Source: an uncultured Fibrobacter sp. (lineage in GTDB: Bacteria > Fibrobacterota > Fibrobacteria > Fibrobacterales > Fibrobacteraceae). Taken from it: DNA of 16,497 nucleotides. Positions within the stretch are counted from its first letter, which is position 1; each line of letters starts with the position of its first letter. Below are positions 1 to 6,632 of this stretch, piece by piece. Where the stretch lies: positions 1-16,497 of the forward strand of contig CAMZFJ010000011.1 of assembly GCA_947306025.1 (NCBI GenBank), read 5' to 3'. The position numbers and the translations under genes were made by a program. Under the pieces are notes generated by a model. The model did no database searches. It was given only the letters and a program-made list of their open reading frames with translations, and had not been told where the DNA came from.

Positions 1-1199
1 TTCATCCAGTTGGCGATGAACTTGAGGTTTCTCGTAAACTTGACATCCATTTCGGCACCGGGCACCACGATAAATTCCGTGAGTCCGTACTTGTCGCCCT
101 TGCTGCCCCAGTCATACGTATAACCCAAACGAGTCCACGGGCGGGCATCCGGCCCTTCATAACTCTTAGATGCACGAGCATCAAACCAGTTCTTGAACCA
201 CATGATGCGTTCAGAAACTTCTGTATCGTTTCCGTATTCACCTTCAAATGCCGTTCGCATATCAAAGGCCTTCACGTCGGGCACGTAAGCGGGGCGCATC
301 AAGTCTTCCGGGCTTACCCACAAGAATGCCATGTGCGTTACGTTAGACGTTCTCGGTTCGCCAAACAACTGCTTGAATCTCAAATCCCAATTACGCACGC
401 CTTCATTGTGATCATGGAACCAGCTCAAAAGTTCTTTTTCGTTCACGACCCAGACAACGCTATCGGACTTGACCAGTTCGCCATCCTTATAAGTATCGGC
501 ATCCGACGTCAGCGTTACCACGAGGAGTTTCGACTTGTCCGCATTCCACGTGACCTTGTCGCTGTATTCATCAAGCGTCACAATCGTGTACTTTTCTTCT
601 TCAAGCGCTTCGGCGGCATCCTTCACAGCAGCGGCAAATTTCACGTCCAAAATGGAATCGCGATTGACCATCGAGACTTTTTGGCCCTTGTTATCGCGAA
701 TTTCGCAATACGGAATGCTATCCGTATTCACGGCGACCTCGGCCTTTGCAAACTGGTCGCTCAAGATATCCCCGTTATATGAGAAAAGCTTATCCCCTTC
801 CATAAACGAAATCACGACCTTACAAAATCCCTTTTCTGGAATCACGACCGACGTGGGGAAACGTTCGTTTCCGGCACCAGCCGTATCAAGCGACATCTTG
901 TTTTCATTTTCGCCGCAAGTGTAATTGTATTCCGTAAGGGTTGCAACCCCCGGCTTCATTTCGCTAAAGAACACATTTTCTTGTTCACTGCTAAAGGCCG
1001 GTTTTACCACAATGGATGTGCCGCCAAGCATAATCGTATGCGGAATGCCCTCGCCACAGTAATATGCCGGTTGACGGAACACACCGATGATACCCGTTTT
1101 TCCTTGGAAATTTTCAGCCTTGGAAACACCGCCCTTTGTGAGCGAACAGCCAAACAACGCAAGAGCAAAAGCGCTCCCCAATAAATAAATGTTCTTCAT
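1..1199 (-). CDS. Unrecognised lipoprotein, partial (C-terminus beyond left edge)
   Basis: Reading the minus strand from the ATG at 1199 gives 399 uninterrupted codons to the edge of the window, so the 3' end is missing. The N-terminus is a lipoprotein signal: MKNIY, a hydrophobic run (LLGSAFALAL), then the lipobox L-F-G-C with the acylated cysteine at residue 18. The mature protein should therefore be anchored in a membrane, probably facing the periplasm or cell surface. The remainder is soluble-looking, with several cysteines (about residues 48, 96, 126 and 165) and a Trp/Tyr-rich stretch near the visible end (WTRLGYTYDWGSKGDKYG). I do not recognise a family. An SD-like AGGATGAGGA lies about 7 bases before the ATG, and a TATATT box lies about 50 bases upstream. 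It follows the M6 protease gene on the same strand after 86 bp but seems to have its own promoter. Confident as a gene, no functional call. Confidence 0.85.
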   Translation of the reverse strand, partial: MKNIYLLGSAFALALFGCSLTKGGVSKAENFQGKTGIIGVFRQPAYYCGEGIPHTIMLGGTSIVVKPAFSSEQENVFFSEMKPGVATLTEYNYTCGENENKMSLDTAGAGNERFPTSVVIPEKGFCKVVISFMEGDKLFSYNGDILSDQFAKAEVAVNTDSIPYCEIRDNKGQKVSMVNRDSILDVKFAAAVKDAAEALEEEKYTIVTLDEYSDKVTWNADKSKLLVVTLTSDADTYKDGELVKSDSVVWVVNEKELLSWFHDHNEGVRNWDLRFKQLFGEPRTSNVTHMAFLWVSPEDLMRPAYVPDVKAFDMRTAFEGEYGNDTEVSERIMWFKNWFDARASKSYEGPDARPWTRLGYTYDWGSKGDKYGLTEFIVVPGAEMDVKFTRNLKFIANWM

Positions 1200-1209
1200 C
1201 CGATTCCTC

Positions 1210-1281
1210 ATCCTGCAAACGTAATTGTTAAGCGATTATCTACATTCGATAATATAGCTAACTCGCCATTTTTTGCAGGAT
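1210..1281. repeat. 10-bp perfect inverted repeat around the lipoprotein promoter
   Basis: ATCCTGCAAA at 1210-1219 and its exact reverse complement TTTGCAGGAT at 1272-1281 are separated by 52 bases. The TATATT box of the downstream lipoprotein gene lies between the arms. One arm falls roughly where a -35 element would be and the other in the leader just before the ribosome binding site. It could be a pair of operator half-sites, an RNA pairing element, or chance. Confidence 0.35.
1251..1256 (-). promoter_or_regulatory. Putative -10 box of the lipoprotein gene
   Basis: On the minus strand the sequence reads GCTATATTATCGAATG, with TATATT at 1256-1251 and a predicted start of transcription near 1244, about 45 bases before the ATG at 1199. 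No good -35 hexamer is visible. The same core, TATATTATC(G/T)AA, occurs upstream of the M6 protease gene, which supports the call. Confidence 0.45.
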
Positions 1282-1285
1282 ATTT

Positions 1286-2968
1286 TTAGCGGAACACCAC
1301 TCGTTTTGCAAGCATGAGACTGCCGTTCACATCGAGTTGCACAAAGGCGGAACGATTCCACCCAGAAACATCGATTGACGCAGACGAGCCTTCGAACGTA
1401 TGCGATCCGAGTTTGTTCCCTAGAGCATCGTAAAAACGGAGCGTCTTTTTGCCCGACATGGGGACATCGACATTCAGCATTCCACGAGACACATGAATTT
1501 TCGTTTGCGGCAAAGTAGTCTGCGCAAACGAAGTGATGCCACTGCTTGAAGAAACTGAACTAGAGGAAGTTTTCGAATTTGACGACGAACTCGACTGCGG
1601 CGCAGAACTCGAAGAGGCGATAACTTTTTCAGGGCACTTGTCCAACTTTTTGGATTTGTTCACCGTAAAGCAAACGCGGTCATCACCGTCAAACACGAGA
1701 TTGAAAATACCATCCATTTTCGCCTTGCCGTTTTTATTCACAAAGTCAAACTTCGCAAAGGATTCCTGATTTTTGCTAAGCACCGTGCGAACTTCAACAC
1801 GCTGGTGGTTTTCATCCCCGTTCGGGTCATTGCTGAAAAAGGCATTGTAGTCATAATCAATGTACCAAATCATGACTCCGTTCTTACCCTGTTTGCCGCT
1901 ATAAGACGAGCTCCCGATTTTGGAATCAAAGCCTACCGCCGGACGATATTCAATTAAAAAATATTCATTCGGAAAATTCGGGTTCGACACCGCATACGCC
2001 TGCATTCCCGAAATATTTTTCAGTTCATAAACGCTATCGGCATTTACAATTTCAGACGGACTAAGCCACCCCACCGCTTCGCGTTCAAACGCAGAAAATG
2101 TCGGCGGATACCCGCCATTCCCGTTACGGAGCCCTAGCGCCATCACGTCATACGACAAAGGACCAATTGTGGCATAGCCTCTGGAATCATTGCTATATGT
2201 ATCCTGAAGTCCGATTACATGGCTAAACTCATGGACAAAGGTGCCTAGCATATTGACATCTTTCGAGTTTGTCGAAGATTCCTTGCCTTCGGCCTTTTGC
2301 GAAACGAACGCGTAGCTATTGAACTTGTAGCCGTTTTTAGAATAAACCTGCTTTGCACTGTATTGAAGTTTATACTGATGGTTGAAAAAATCACTGCAAT
2401 ACGAAGTGGCCTTATCTCTTGAAAGCGGATGCAAAATGATAAACGGGATTTCTTTTTCGTACTTGCTTGCACGCGCCTTGAAATCAGAACGTTCAACAAG
2501 GACATCAATTGCAGGCAAAATAAATTCGCTATCGCTTTTGTAACTGCCAAAATTTTTCGGAAGCGTTATGGGATAAATATCGAAGGTCGGCTGGAATTGT
2601 CCGCCAGAACTTTCGACAAAATAATCATGCACGCTGCCATAATTGCTGTTATCCTTGAAGCCTTCTTCATTGAACATTCTGTACATGAATGCAGAATCCA
2701 AAGCCTTGTAATCCGTCGTCGACACAAGCATCACCGGGAAATAGCGTTCACCCGAAGAAAACACTTCGGCATCATTGCTGGAACGGATTTTCGACATTCC
2801 GCTTGGAGTGCGCGCAGGGAGCATATCTTCGGAGTAAATAATTTTCTCCATCTTGATATCTTCCCCAATGTCAGAAGAAAGCATTGCCGGATTTGCCGAT
2901 TCCGCCCAAGCAACAGAAGCAGAAAGGGCACCTACGCCAAGAAAAGAAGCAAAAAAAACTGTAGACAT
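1286..2968 (-). CDS. Secreted M6-like zinc metalloprotease with poly-Ser linker
   Basis: Predicted exported endopeptidase of the M6 (immune inhibitor A-like) family, 560 aa from the ATG at 2968. The catalytic zinc site is HEFSH at residues 246-250 followed by GLQD at 253-256, the HExxHxxGxxD arrangement of M6 enzymes. The N-terminus is a signal peptide: a hydrophobic core then AWA-ES as the likely cleavage site. Residues about 452-477 form a serine-rich linker, a common feature of Fibrobacter secreted proteins. Residues about 489-560 form a small beta-rich C-terminal domain (KTLRFYDALGNKLG ... MLAKRVVFR) that resembles type IX-style sorting domains. Start choice: an in-frame ATG at 3025 lies upstream of the putative promoter and inside repeat DNA, so it is unlikely. 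A GTG at 2983 would add VKRVE and give the signal peptide its usual positive charge, so it is a real alternative. Substrate unknown. Probably degrades protein outside the cell or at the surface. Confidence 0.88.
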   Translation of the reverse strand: MSTVFFASFLGVGALSASVAWAESANPAMLSSDIGEDIKMEKIIYSEDMLPARTPSGMSKIRSSNDAEVFSSGERYFPVMLVSTTDYKALDSAFMYRMFNEEGFKDNSNYGSVHDYFVESSGGQFQPTFDIYPITLPKNFGSYKSDSEFILPAIDVLVERSDFKARASKYEKEIPFIILHPLSRDKATSYCSDFFNHQYKLQYSAKQVYSKNGYKFNSYAFVSQKAEGKESSTNSKDVNMLGTFVHEFSHVIGLQDTYSNDSRGYATIGPLSYDVMALGLRNGNGGYPPTFSAFEREAVGWLSPSEIVNADSVYELKNISGMQAYAVSNPNFPNEYFLIEYRPAVGFDSKIGSSSYSGKQGKNGVMIWYIDYDYNAFFSNDPNGDENHQRVEVRTVLSKNQESFAKFDFVNKNGKAKMDGIFNLVFDGDDRVCFTVNKSKKLDKCPEKVIASSSSAPQSSSSSNSKTSSSSVSSSSGITSFAQTTLPQTKIHVSRGMLNVDVPMSGKKTLRFYDALGNKLGSHTFEGSSASIDVSGWNRSAFVQLDVNGSLMLAKRVVFR

Positions 2969-2990
2969 TTCAACTCGTTTCACGTTAGAT

Positions 2991-3020
2991 AATATAAATA
3001 AAAAGTTTGAAAATGAACAA
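2991..3020 (-). promoter_or_regulatory. Putative promoter of the M6 protease gene
   Basis: Minus strand: TTGTTC (3020-3015), an 18-base spacer, then TATATT (2996-2991) followed by ATCTAACG. Transcription would start near 2985, giving a leader of about 17 bases before the ATG at 2968, or almost none before the GTG at 2983. There is no strong Shine-Dalgarno sequence before either start. Confidence 0.45.
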
Positions 3021-3026
3021 TGCACA

Positions 3027-3053
3027 GGATCCTTCGACGGCGCTCAGGATGAC
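3027..3053. repeat. Intergenic palindromic repeat, copy 1
   Basis: ATCCT (3029-3033) pairs with AGGAT (3046-3050) around an imperfect TCGACGGCGCTC centre, followed by GAC. The sequence is close to ATCCTTCGAC-TTC-GCTCAGGATGAC, a REP-like element I recall from intergenic regions of several phyla. It is the first of three such elements in the gap between the M6 protease and hisE. Confidence 0.6.
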
Positions 3054-3072
3054 GATTCCACACGGAAAAGGC

Positions 3073-3099
3073 GATGCCGGAACGGAGTCCGGCATGACA
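3073..3099. repeat. Intergenic palindromic repeat, copy 2
   Basis: A perfect 8-bp stem, ATGCCGGA (3074-3081) and TCCGGCAT (3088-3095), closes a 6-base loop ACGGAG and is followed by GACAA. There is no U-tract, so it does not look like a terminator. The same GATGCC...CCGG...TGACAA pattern recurs at 14059-14092. Confidence 0.6.
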
Positions 3100-3132
3100 A
3101 GCAGCGGGGACAAGGAATAGGCACATAATACC

Positions 3133-3158
3133 GATGCGAAATGGAATCCAGTATGACG
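3133..3158. repeat. Intergenic palindromic repeat, degenerate copy 3
   Basis: GATGCGAAATGGAATCCAGTATGACG matches copy 2 in layout (GATGC at the start, GGA-TCC in the centre, ATGAC at the end), but the outer stem no longer pairs. Only TGGA/TCCA (3142-3145/3147-3150) remains. Its terminal ATGACG lies where the -35 box of the hisE promoter is expected. Confidence 0.4.
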
Positions 3159-3182
3159 GCCCCGTTCCCAAATTGCTATCTT
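3153..3182 (+). promoter_or_regulatory. Putative hisEG promoter
   Basis: ATGACG (3153-3158), an 18-base spacer, then TATCTT (3177-3182) in the context TTGCTATCTTTACCCG. A clear Shine-Dalgarno sequence, GAGGT (3201-3205), lies 5 bases before the hisE ATG. No transcription-attenuation leader peptide is evident, because only about 20 bases separate the likely transcription start from the ATG. Confidence 0.4.
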
Positions 3183-3210
3183 TACCCGCGTAAAACTAAA
3201 GAGGTCTAAA

Positions 3211-3471
3211 ATGACGTTTGAAGAAATGTACGCTCTGGCTTGCCAGCGCAAAAAAGACATGCCGGAAGGCAAGGGCACCACGGAACTTTTCAAGAAGGGT
3301 CCGCATGGCATCGGCAAGAAGCTTGTCGAAGAAGCCGCCGAAAGCTGGATGGCCGCCCGCTTTGAATCGCGCGACGCCCAGTGCCTCGAACTTTCTCAGG
3401 TGCTCTACTACGTTGCCGTCATGATGGCAGAAAAAGGTCTCACCCTCGAAGAAGTGTACGCAAAACTATGA
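3211..3471 (+). CDS. hisE: Phosphoribosyl-ATP pyrophosphohydrolase
   Basis: HisE hydrolyses phosphoribosyl-ATP to phosphoribosyl-AMP and pyrophosphate, the second step of histidine synthesis, in the cytoplasm. The 86-aa protein is a stand-alone HisE of normal length (not fused to HisI), from the all-alpha MazG-like superfamily. The metal-binding helix shows KKLVEEAAES, with E40, E41 and E44. The second helix reads LELSQVLYYVAV, with Gln63 where many HisE proteins have Asp. I recall an ISQLLYW version of this motif in actinobacterial HisE, so this is probably a subfamily feature, not a defect. The start is fixed by GAGGT 5 bases upstream. The stop overlaps the hisG start by 4 bases (ATGA), so the two are translationally coupled. 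Confidence 0.93.
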   Translation: MTFEEMYALACQRKKDMPEGKGTTELFKKGPHGIGKKLVEEAAESWMAARFESRDAQCLELSQVLYYVAVMMAEKGLTLEEVYAKL

Positions 3472-4307
3472 TTAAGGTAGCTCTCCCCAACAAGGGCATG
3501 CTCTTTGAGCCCACCCAGGAACTCCTCAAGGCCTGCGGTTACAAGGCATCCAAGCCCTACAAGACTTTGACCCAGATCGATACCAAGAACGGCATCGAAT
3601 TCTTCTTCCTCCGTCCGAGCGACATCCCGATGTACGTGGGTCGCGGTATCATTGACGCAGGTATCACGGGTATCGATTTTAACGCCGAAGCCAAGAGCCC
3701 GGCAGTGAAGGTTTTGGACTTGCCCTTTGGCGCATCCAAGCTTTGCGCAGCAGTCCCGAACGAAAGCCCGATCCAGAGCCTCGCCGACTTGAAGGACTCC
3801 ACCATCGCTACAAGCTTCCCGAACATCGTGGAAAGCTATTACAAGAAGCCGATGGATTTCGTGGTGCTCGAAGGTGCTGTTGAAATTTCGGTAAGCCTTG
3901 GTGTCGCAAACGCCATCGTGGACGTAGTCGAAACGGGTACAACTCTCAAGCAGGCCGGCCTCCGCATTATCGGTGAACCGCTCTTCCGCTCTAACGCCGC
4001 CATTTTCTGCAACCCGCAGAAGACCGAACTCGAAGAAGTCAACACGCTCATCCGTCGCATCCAGGGCAAGCTCGTCGCCCAGACGTACATGATGATCGAG
4101 TACGACTGCCCCTCCGAACTCCTCTCGAAGGCTTGCGAAATGACTCCGGGTCTCGATGCCCCGACCGTCACAAAGCTCCACGGCCGCGAATGGTACTCCG
4201 TGAAGGCCATGGTGCCCCGCGAAGAAGCCAACGCCATCATGGACAAGCTCTGGGACGCAGGCGCCCGCAGCATCCTCCTGTTCGGCATCGAAAGCGCTCG
4301 CATTTAA
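3468..4307 (+). CDS. hisG: ATP phosphoribosyltransferase, long form
   Basis: HisG joins ATP and PRPP to give phosphoribosyl-ATP, the first committed and feedback-controlled step of histidine synthesis. The protein is 279 aa. Recognisable blocks are ALPNKGML (residues 5-12), DIPMYVGRGIIDAGITGID (52-70) and the PRPP phosphate-binding loop VVETGTTLK (153-161). Residues about 205-279 match the C-terminal regulatory domain of the long (hexameric, histidine-inhibited) HisG class, so no HisZ partner is needed. The ATG at 3468 overlaps the hisE stop. A longer in-frame reading from 3381 lies inside hisE and is not the real start. The rest of the his pathway is not in this window. Confidence 0.95.
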   Translation: MIKVALPNKGMLFEPTQELLKACGYKASKPYKTLTQIDTKNGIEFFFLRPSDIPMYVGRGIIDAGITGIDFNAEAKSPAVKVLDLPFGASKLCAAVPNESPIQSLADLKDSTIATSFPNIVESYYKKPMDFVVLEGAVEISVSLGVANAIVDVVETGTTLKQAGLRIIGEPLFRSNAAIFCNPQKTELEEVNTLIRRIQGKLVAQTYMMIEYDCPSELLSKACEMTPGLDAPTVTKLHGREWYSVKAMVPREEANAIMDKLWDAGARSILLFGIESARI

Positions 4308-4310
4308 GAG

Positions 4311-4480
4311 GCGATGAGGTCGCACTTCGTGCTTTGAGCAACGAGGTCGTTCATGTCTATGACATTCACTTTGAGGTAATGCATTTTTATCGATCATATC
4401 CTCAAAGCGAAGCGCCCCCAAAGGGTGCGAGAGCACCCGACCCCATACCTCATAGCCTACTGTCTACTTCCTACCGTCTA
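4311..4480. repeat. Repeat-like spacer between hisG and the EAL gene
   Basis: No gene is visible in these 170 bases. The left half carries GAGGTCG twice (4316-4322, 4343-4349) around a GCAC-TTC-GTGC hairpin (4322-4332). CTTTGAGG (4369-4376) is the reverse complement of CCTCAAAG (4400-4407). GGGTGC-GAGA-GCACCC (4423-4438) is a perfect 6-bp hairpin. The right end has ATACCTC-ATAGCC and two related CTAC-rich units (CCTACTGTCTAC at 4457-4468, CCTACCGTCTAC at 4471-4482). None of the hairpins is followed by a U-tract, so a standard terminator is not supported. It reads like a dispersed intergenic element. Confidence 0.5.
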
Positions 4481-4486
4481 CAGCCC

Positions 4487-5395
4487 ATGCAATCTCTAGC
4501 TTACTTGGCACGTCAACCGATTCTAGACCGCGATGGAAATATCTTCGCGTATGAATTGCTATTCCGTGACTCGCCAAATAGCGTTACCGCCATCATTGCA
4601 AGCGATGTGCAGGCGACAGCCCAAGTGCTAGAGAATGTCCTCAACAGCATCGGGCTTGAGCGCCTTGTCGGGGGCAAAAAGGCATTTGTCAATTGCAGCC
4701 GCGAGATGCTTTTGGACAACTTGTTCGGACTTTTAAACCCCAACAGTTTTGTCCTTGAAATTCTCGAAGATGTTACCGTCGATAGAGCGCTTATCCGCGC
4801 CATCGAACGGCATAAGTCCCGCGGTTTTGAACTGGCGCTAGACGATTTTATCATGAACGACGAGTTCATAAAGCGCTTCGAGCCGTTGTTCAAGCACGTT
4901 TCGTACGTCAAGATGGACTTGGTCGATAACACGCCCGAAGCGATGGAAAAAGCAGCCAAGTTCTTCAAAGAAAAGAACATCAAGATCCTCGCCGAAAAAG
5001 TCGAAGACGAAGAAACGTTCAAGCACTGCAAGAATGCCGGATACGAATACTTCCAGGGATTTTTCTTTGCAAAGCCGGAACTTGTCACCGGGCAAAAGAT
5101 AGACGCGACTTCGGCCGCCATACTCAAAATCATCCAGCTGCTGCACACGCGACCGACTCTCGAAAAACTCTGCGATGAGCTCGACAAGCAGCCGGACATT
5201 GCCGCAAACCTCATGCAATTCGTGAATTCGGATGTGCGTGACAAACCCGCTATCGAAACGGTCAAAGGCGCCATCGTCTGGGTGGGCATGAAGAAAATCC
5301 AGGAGTGGCTAAAGCTCATGCTTTACGCCCGCATCGGAACGATTTTCGAACTGAAACTGAACAGCACACAACGATACGTAAGCACTAGCAAATGA
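4487..5395 (+). CDS. EAL-HDOD (YuxH-like) signalling protein, short HDOD
   Basis: The 302-aa protein starts at ATG 4487 (MQSLAYLARQPILDRDG), the typical start of YuxH-type proteins. A longer upstream reading runs through hisG and the repeats and is rejected. EAL domain, about residues 1-200: YELL at 22-25 replaces EAL. N69, E91, D119/D120, K142, E170 and Q190 match the metal and cyclic-di-GMP binding positions. The DDFGxG loop is DDFIMN, so hydrolysis may be lost while binding remains possible. The HDOD domain begins near residue 210 but stops around 285, about 100 residues short of the family length. The gene then ends inside the recR start (ATGA overlap). No Shine-Dalgarno sequence precedes the ATG. 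Likely role: cytoplasmic regulator linked to cyclic-di-GMP; partner unknown. Confidence 0.85.
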   Translation: MQSLAYLARQPILDRDGNIFAYELLFRDSPNSVTAIIASDVQATAQVLENVLNSIGLERLVGGKKAFVNCSREMLLDNLFGLLNPNSFVLEILEDVTVDRALIRAIERHKSRGFELALDDFIMNDEFIKRFEPLFKHVSYVKMDLVDNTPEAMEKAAKFFKEKNIKILAEKVEDEETFKHCKNAGYEYFQGFFFAKPELVTGQKIDATSAAILKIIQLLHTRPTLEKLCDELDKQPDIAANLMQFVNSDVRDKPAIETVKGAIVWVGMKKIQEWLKLMLYARIGTIFELKLNSTQRYVSTSK

Positions 5396-5988
5396 ACGTT
5401 GAACCGCAAAGTCTGGAAAATTTGATTTCCGAATTCGCCTCCCTCCCGGGGATCGGCTTAAAGACGGCTCGCCGCCTCGCCTACCATATGCTCTCGCGCC
5501 GCAAGAGCGACGTAGAACGCTTTGCCGACAGCTTGATGCTGGCCGCCGAAAAAGTCCACCCGTGCCCGCGTTGCCATGCATTCACCGACGAAGAAATCTG
5601 CCCGACATGCAGGGCCCGCGAAGGCGCCAAGTCCATTTGCGTTGTCGAAAAGAATTCCGACATTTTGCCTTTTGAACGTTCATCCGTCCACAAGGGGCTT
5701 TACTTTGTCCTTGGCGGAGTAATTTCTCCGCTTGACGGCATCGGCCCCGAAGCACTCCACCTGCCGCAACTCGTGGAACGCATCAAGCAAGAAAACATCG
5801 AAGAACTTGTCCTTGCCTTGGGCTCTAGTCCCGAAGCCGACAGCACGGCACTCATGATTGACCGCATGCTGGACGGCGTCAACGTCAAGCGCACCCGCCT
5901 CGCCCGCGGAATCCCGATGGGCAGCGATTTGGAATTCATCGACGAAGTCACCATGCTTCGCGCATTCGAAGGGAGAGTTTCCTTATGA
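5392..5988 (+). CDS. recR: Recombination mediator protein RecR
   Basis: RecR works with RecO (and RecF) to load RecA onto single-stranded DNA at gaps. The 198-aa length is standard. Order of parts: helix-hairpin-helix region near the N-terminus (LPGIGLKTARRLAYHML, 18-34), a four-cysteine zinc finger (CPRC at 58-61 and CPTC at 70-73), then a Toprim domain (VVE at 84-86) ending in the Walker-B-like GIPMGSDLEFIDEVTM (173-188). All expected motifs are intact. It overlaps the EAL-HDOD gene by 4 bases upstream and engB by 4 bases downstream, so it sits inside a coupled operon. Confidence 0.95.
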   Translation: MNVEPQSLENLISEFASLPGIGLKTARRLAYHMLSRRKSDVERFADSLMLAAEKVHPCPRCHAFTDEEICPTCRAREGAKSICVVEKNSDILPFERSSVHKGLYFVLGGVISPLDGIGPEALHLPQLVERIKQENIEELVLALGSSPEADSTALMIDRMLDGVNVKRTRLARGIPMGSDLEFIDEVTMLRAFEGRVSL

Positions 5989-6632
5989 GTACAAAAGAAA
6001 ACATTCACCAAGCTCCCGTCGAAGTGGGCGGCTACACCATCCGTTCGGCAAAGTTTGTCAAGGCGGCCGTAAATCTCAAGGGTCTCCCTGAAGAGCGCCT
6101 CCCGCAAATTGCATTCCTCGGACGTTCCAACGTGGGCAAGTCTTCGCTCATGAATGTGCTCATGGGCCAAAAAAAGCTCGTGAAAGTGAGTTCCACCCCC
6201 GGAAAAACACGCGAAATCAATTTTTTCAAAGTCAACGAGGAATTTTTTCTTGTAGATTTACCAGGTGTAGGGTTCGCTAAAGTCAACAATGCCAAGCGCG
6301 ACCAGATGTCCGACTTTATTCGTGAATACGTCGAAAAGTGCAAGGACCTCAAGGGGCTTATCTACCTCGTAGATATCCGCCACGGAGGAACGCCGATCGA
6401 CATCGAAACGGTCGAAAGCATCCGCGCCACGGGTTGCCCGGTCCTGATTGTCGCAAGCAAACGTGACAAGGTGAACCAATCCGAGCTTGCCAAAGGGCTC
6501 AGGGACATCCAGCAGCGATTGGATCTGGACCACAAGCCGCTTTGCGTAAGTGCACTGAAAAAATTTGGACTTGATGAACTCTGGACGGAAATTCTAGAAG
6601 CAATTCATAGCGATGCAAGAGAAGCAACTTAA
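5985..6632 (+). CDS. engB: Ribosome biogenesis GTPase EngB/YsxC
   Basis: EngB (YsxC, YihA) is a small GTPase needed for assembly of the large ribosomal subunit in many bacteria. The 215-aa protein has G1 GRSNVGKSS (46-54), G2 STPGKT (70-75), G3 DLPG (91-94) and G5 SALK (189-192). The G4 motif is SKRD (158-161) where the family usually has TKxD; this is a mild substitution that keeps the Lys and Asp. The ATG overlaps the recR stop, and GGGAGAG (5971-5977) is a good ribosome binding site inside recR. The 3' end overlaps the MlaE-type permease gene by 20 bases. Confidence 0.95.
   Translation: MSTKENIHQAPVEVGGYTIRSAKFVKAAVNLKGLPEERLPQIAFLGRSNVGKSSLMNVLMGQKKLVKVSSTPGKTREINFFKVNEEFFLVDLPGVGFAKVNNAKRDQMSDFIREYVEKCKDLKGLIYLVDIRHGGTPIDIETVESIRATGCPVLIVASKRDKVNQSELAKGLRDIQQRLDLDHKPLCVSALKKFGLDELWTEILEAIHSDAREAT

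Noticed and set aside
1540..1620. Repetitive DNA that could suggest a tandem repeat or CRISPR
   Set aside because: It encodes the serine-rich linker of the protease; units are irregular and there are no equal spacers.
2429..2992. A 187-codon open frame antisense to the M6 protease
   Set aside because: It is the mirror of a well-supported gene with signal peptide and HExxH motif; no domain or start signal was seen.
3408..4436. A 342-codon open frame antisense to hisG
   Set aside because: It lies wholly opposite hisE/hisG, has no ribosome binding site or recognisable domain, and its composition is that expected from the high-GC third positions of hisG.
4133..4486. N-terminal extension of the EAL-HDOD reading frame
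   Set aside because: The extension runs through the 3' end of hisG and the repeat spacer and gives low-complexity Arg-rich sequence. The YuxH-type start MQSLAYLARQ at 4487 fits the family.
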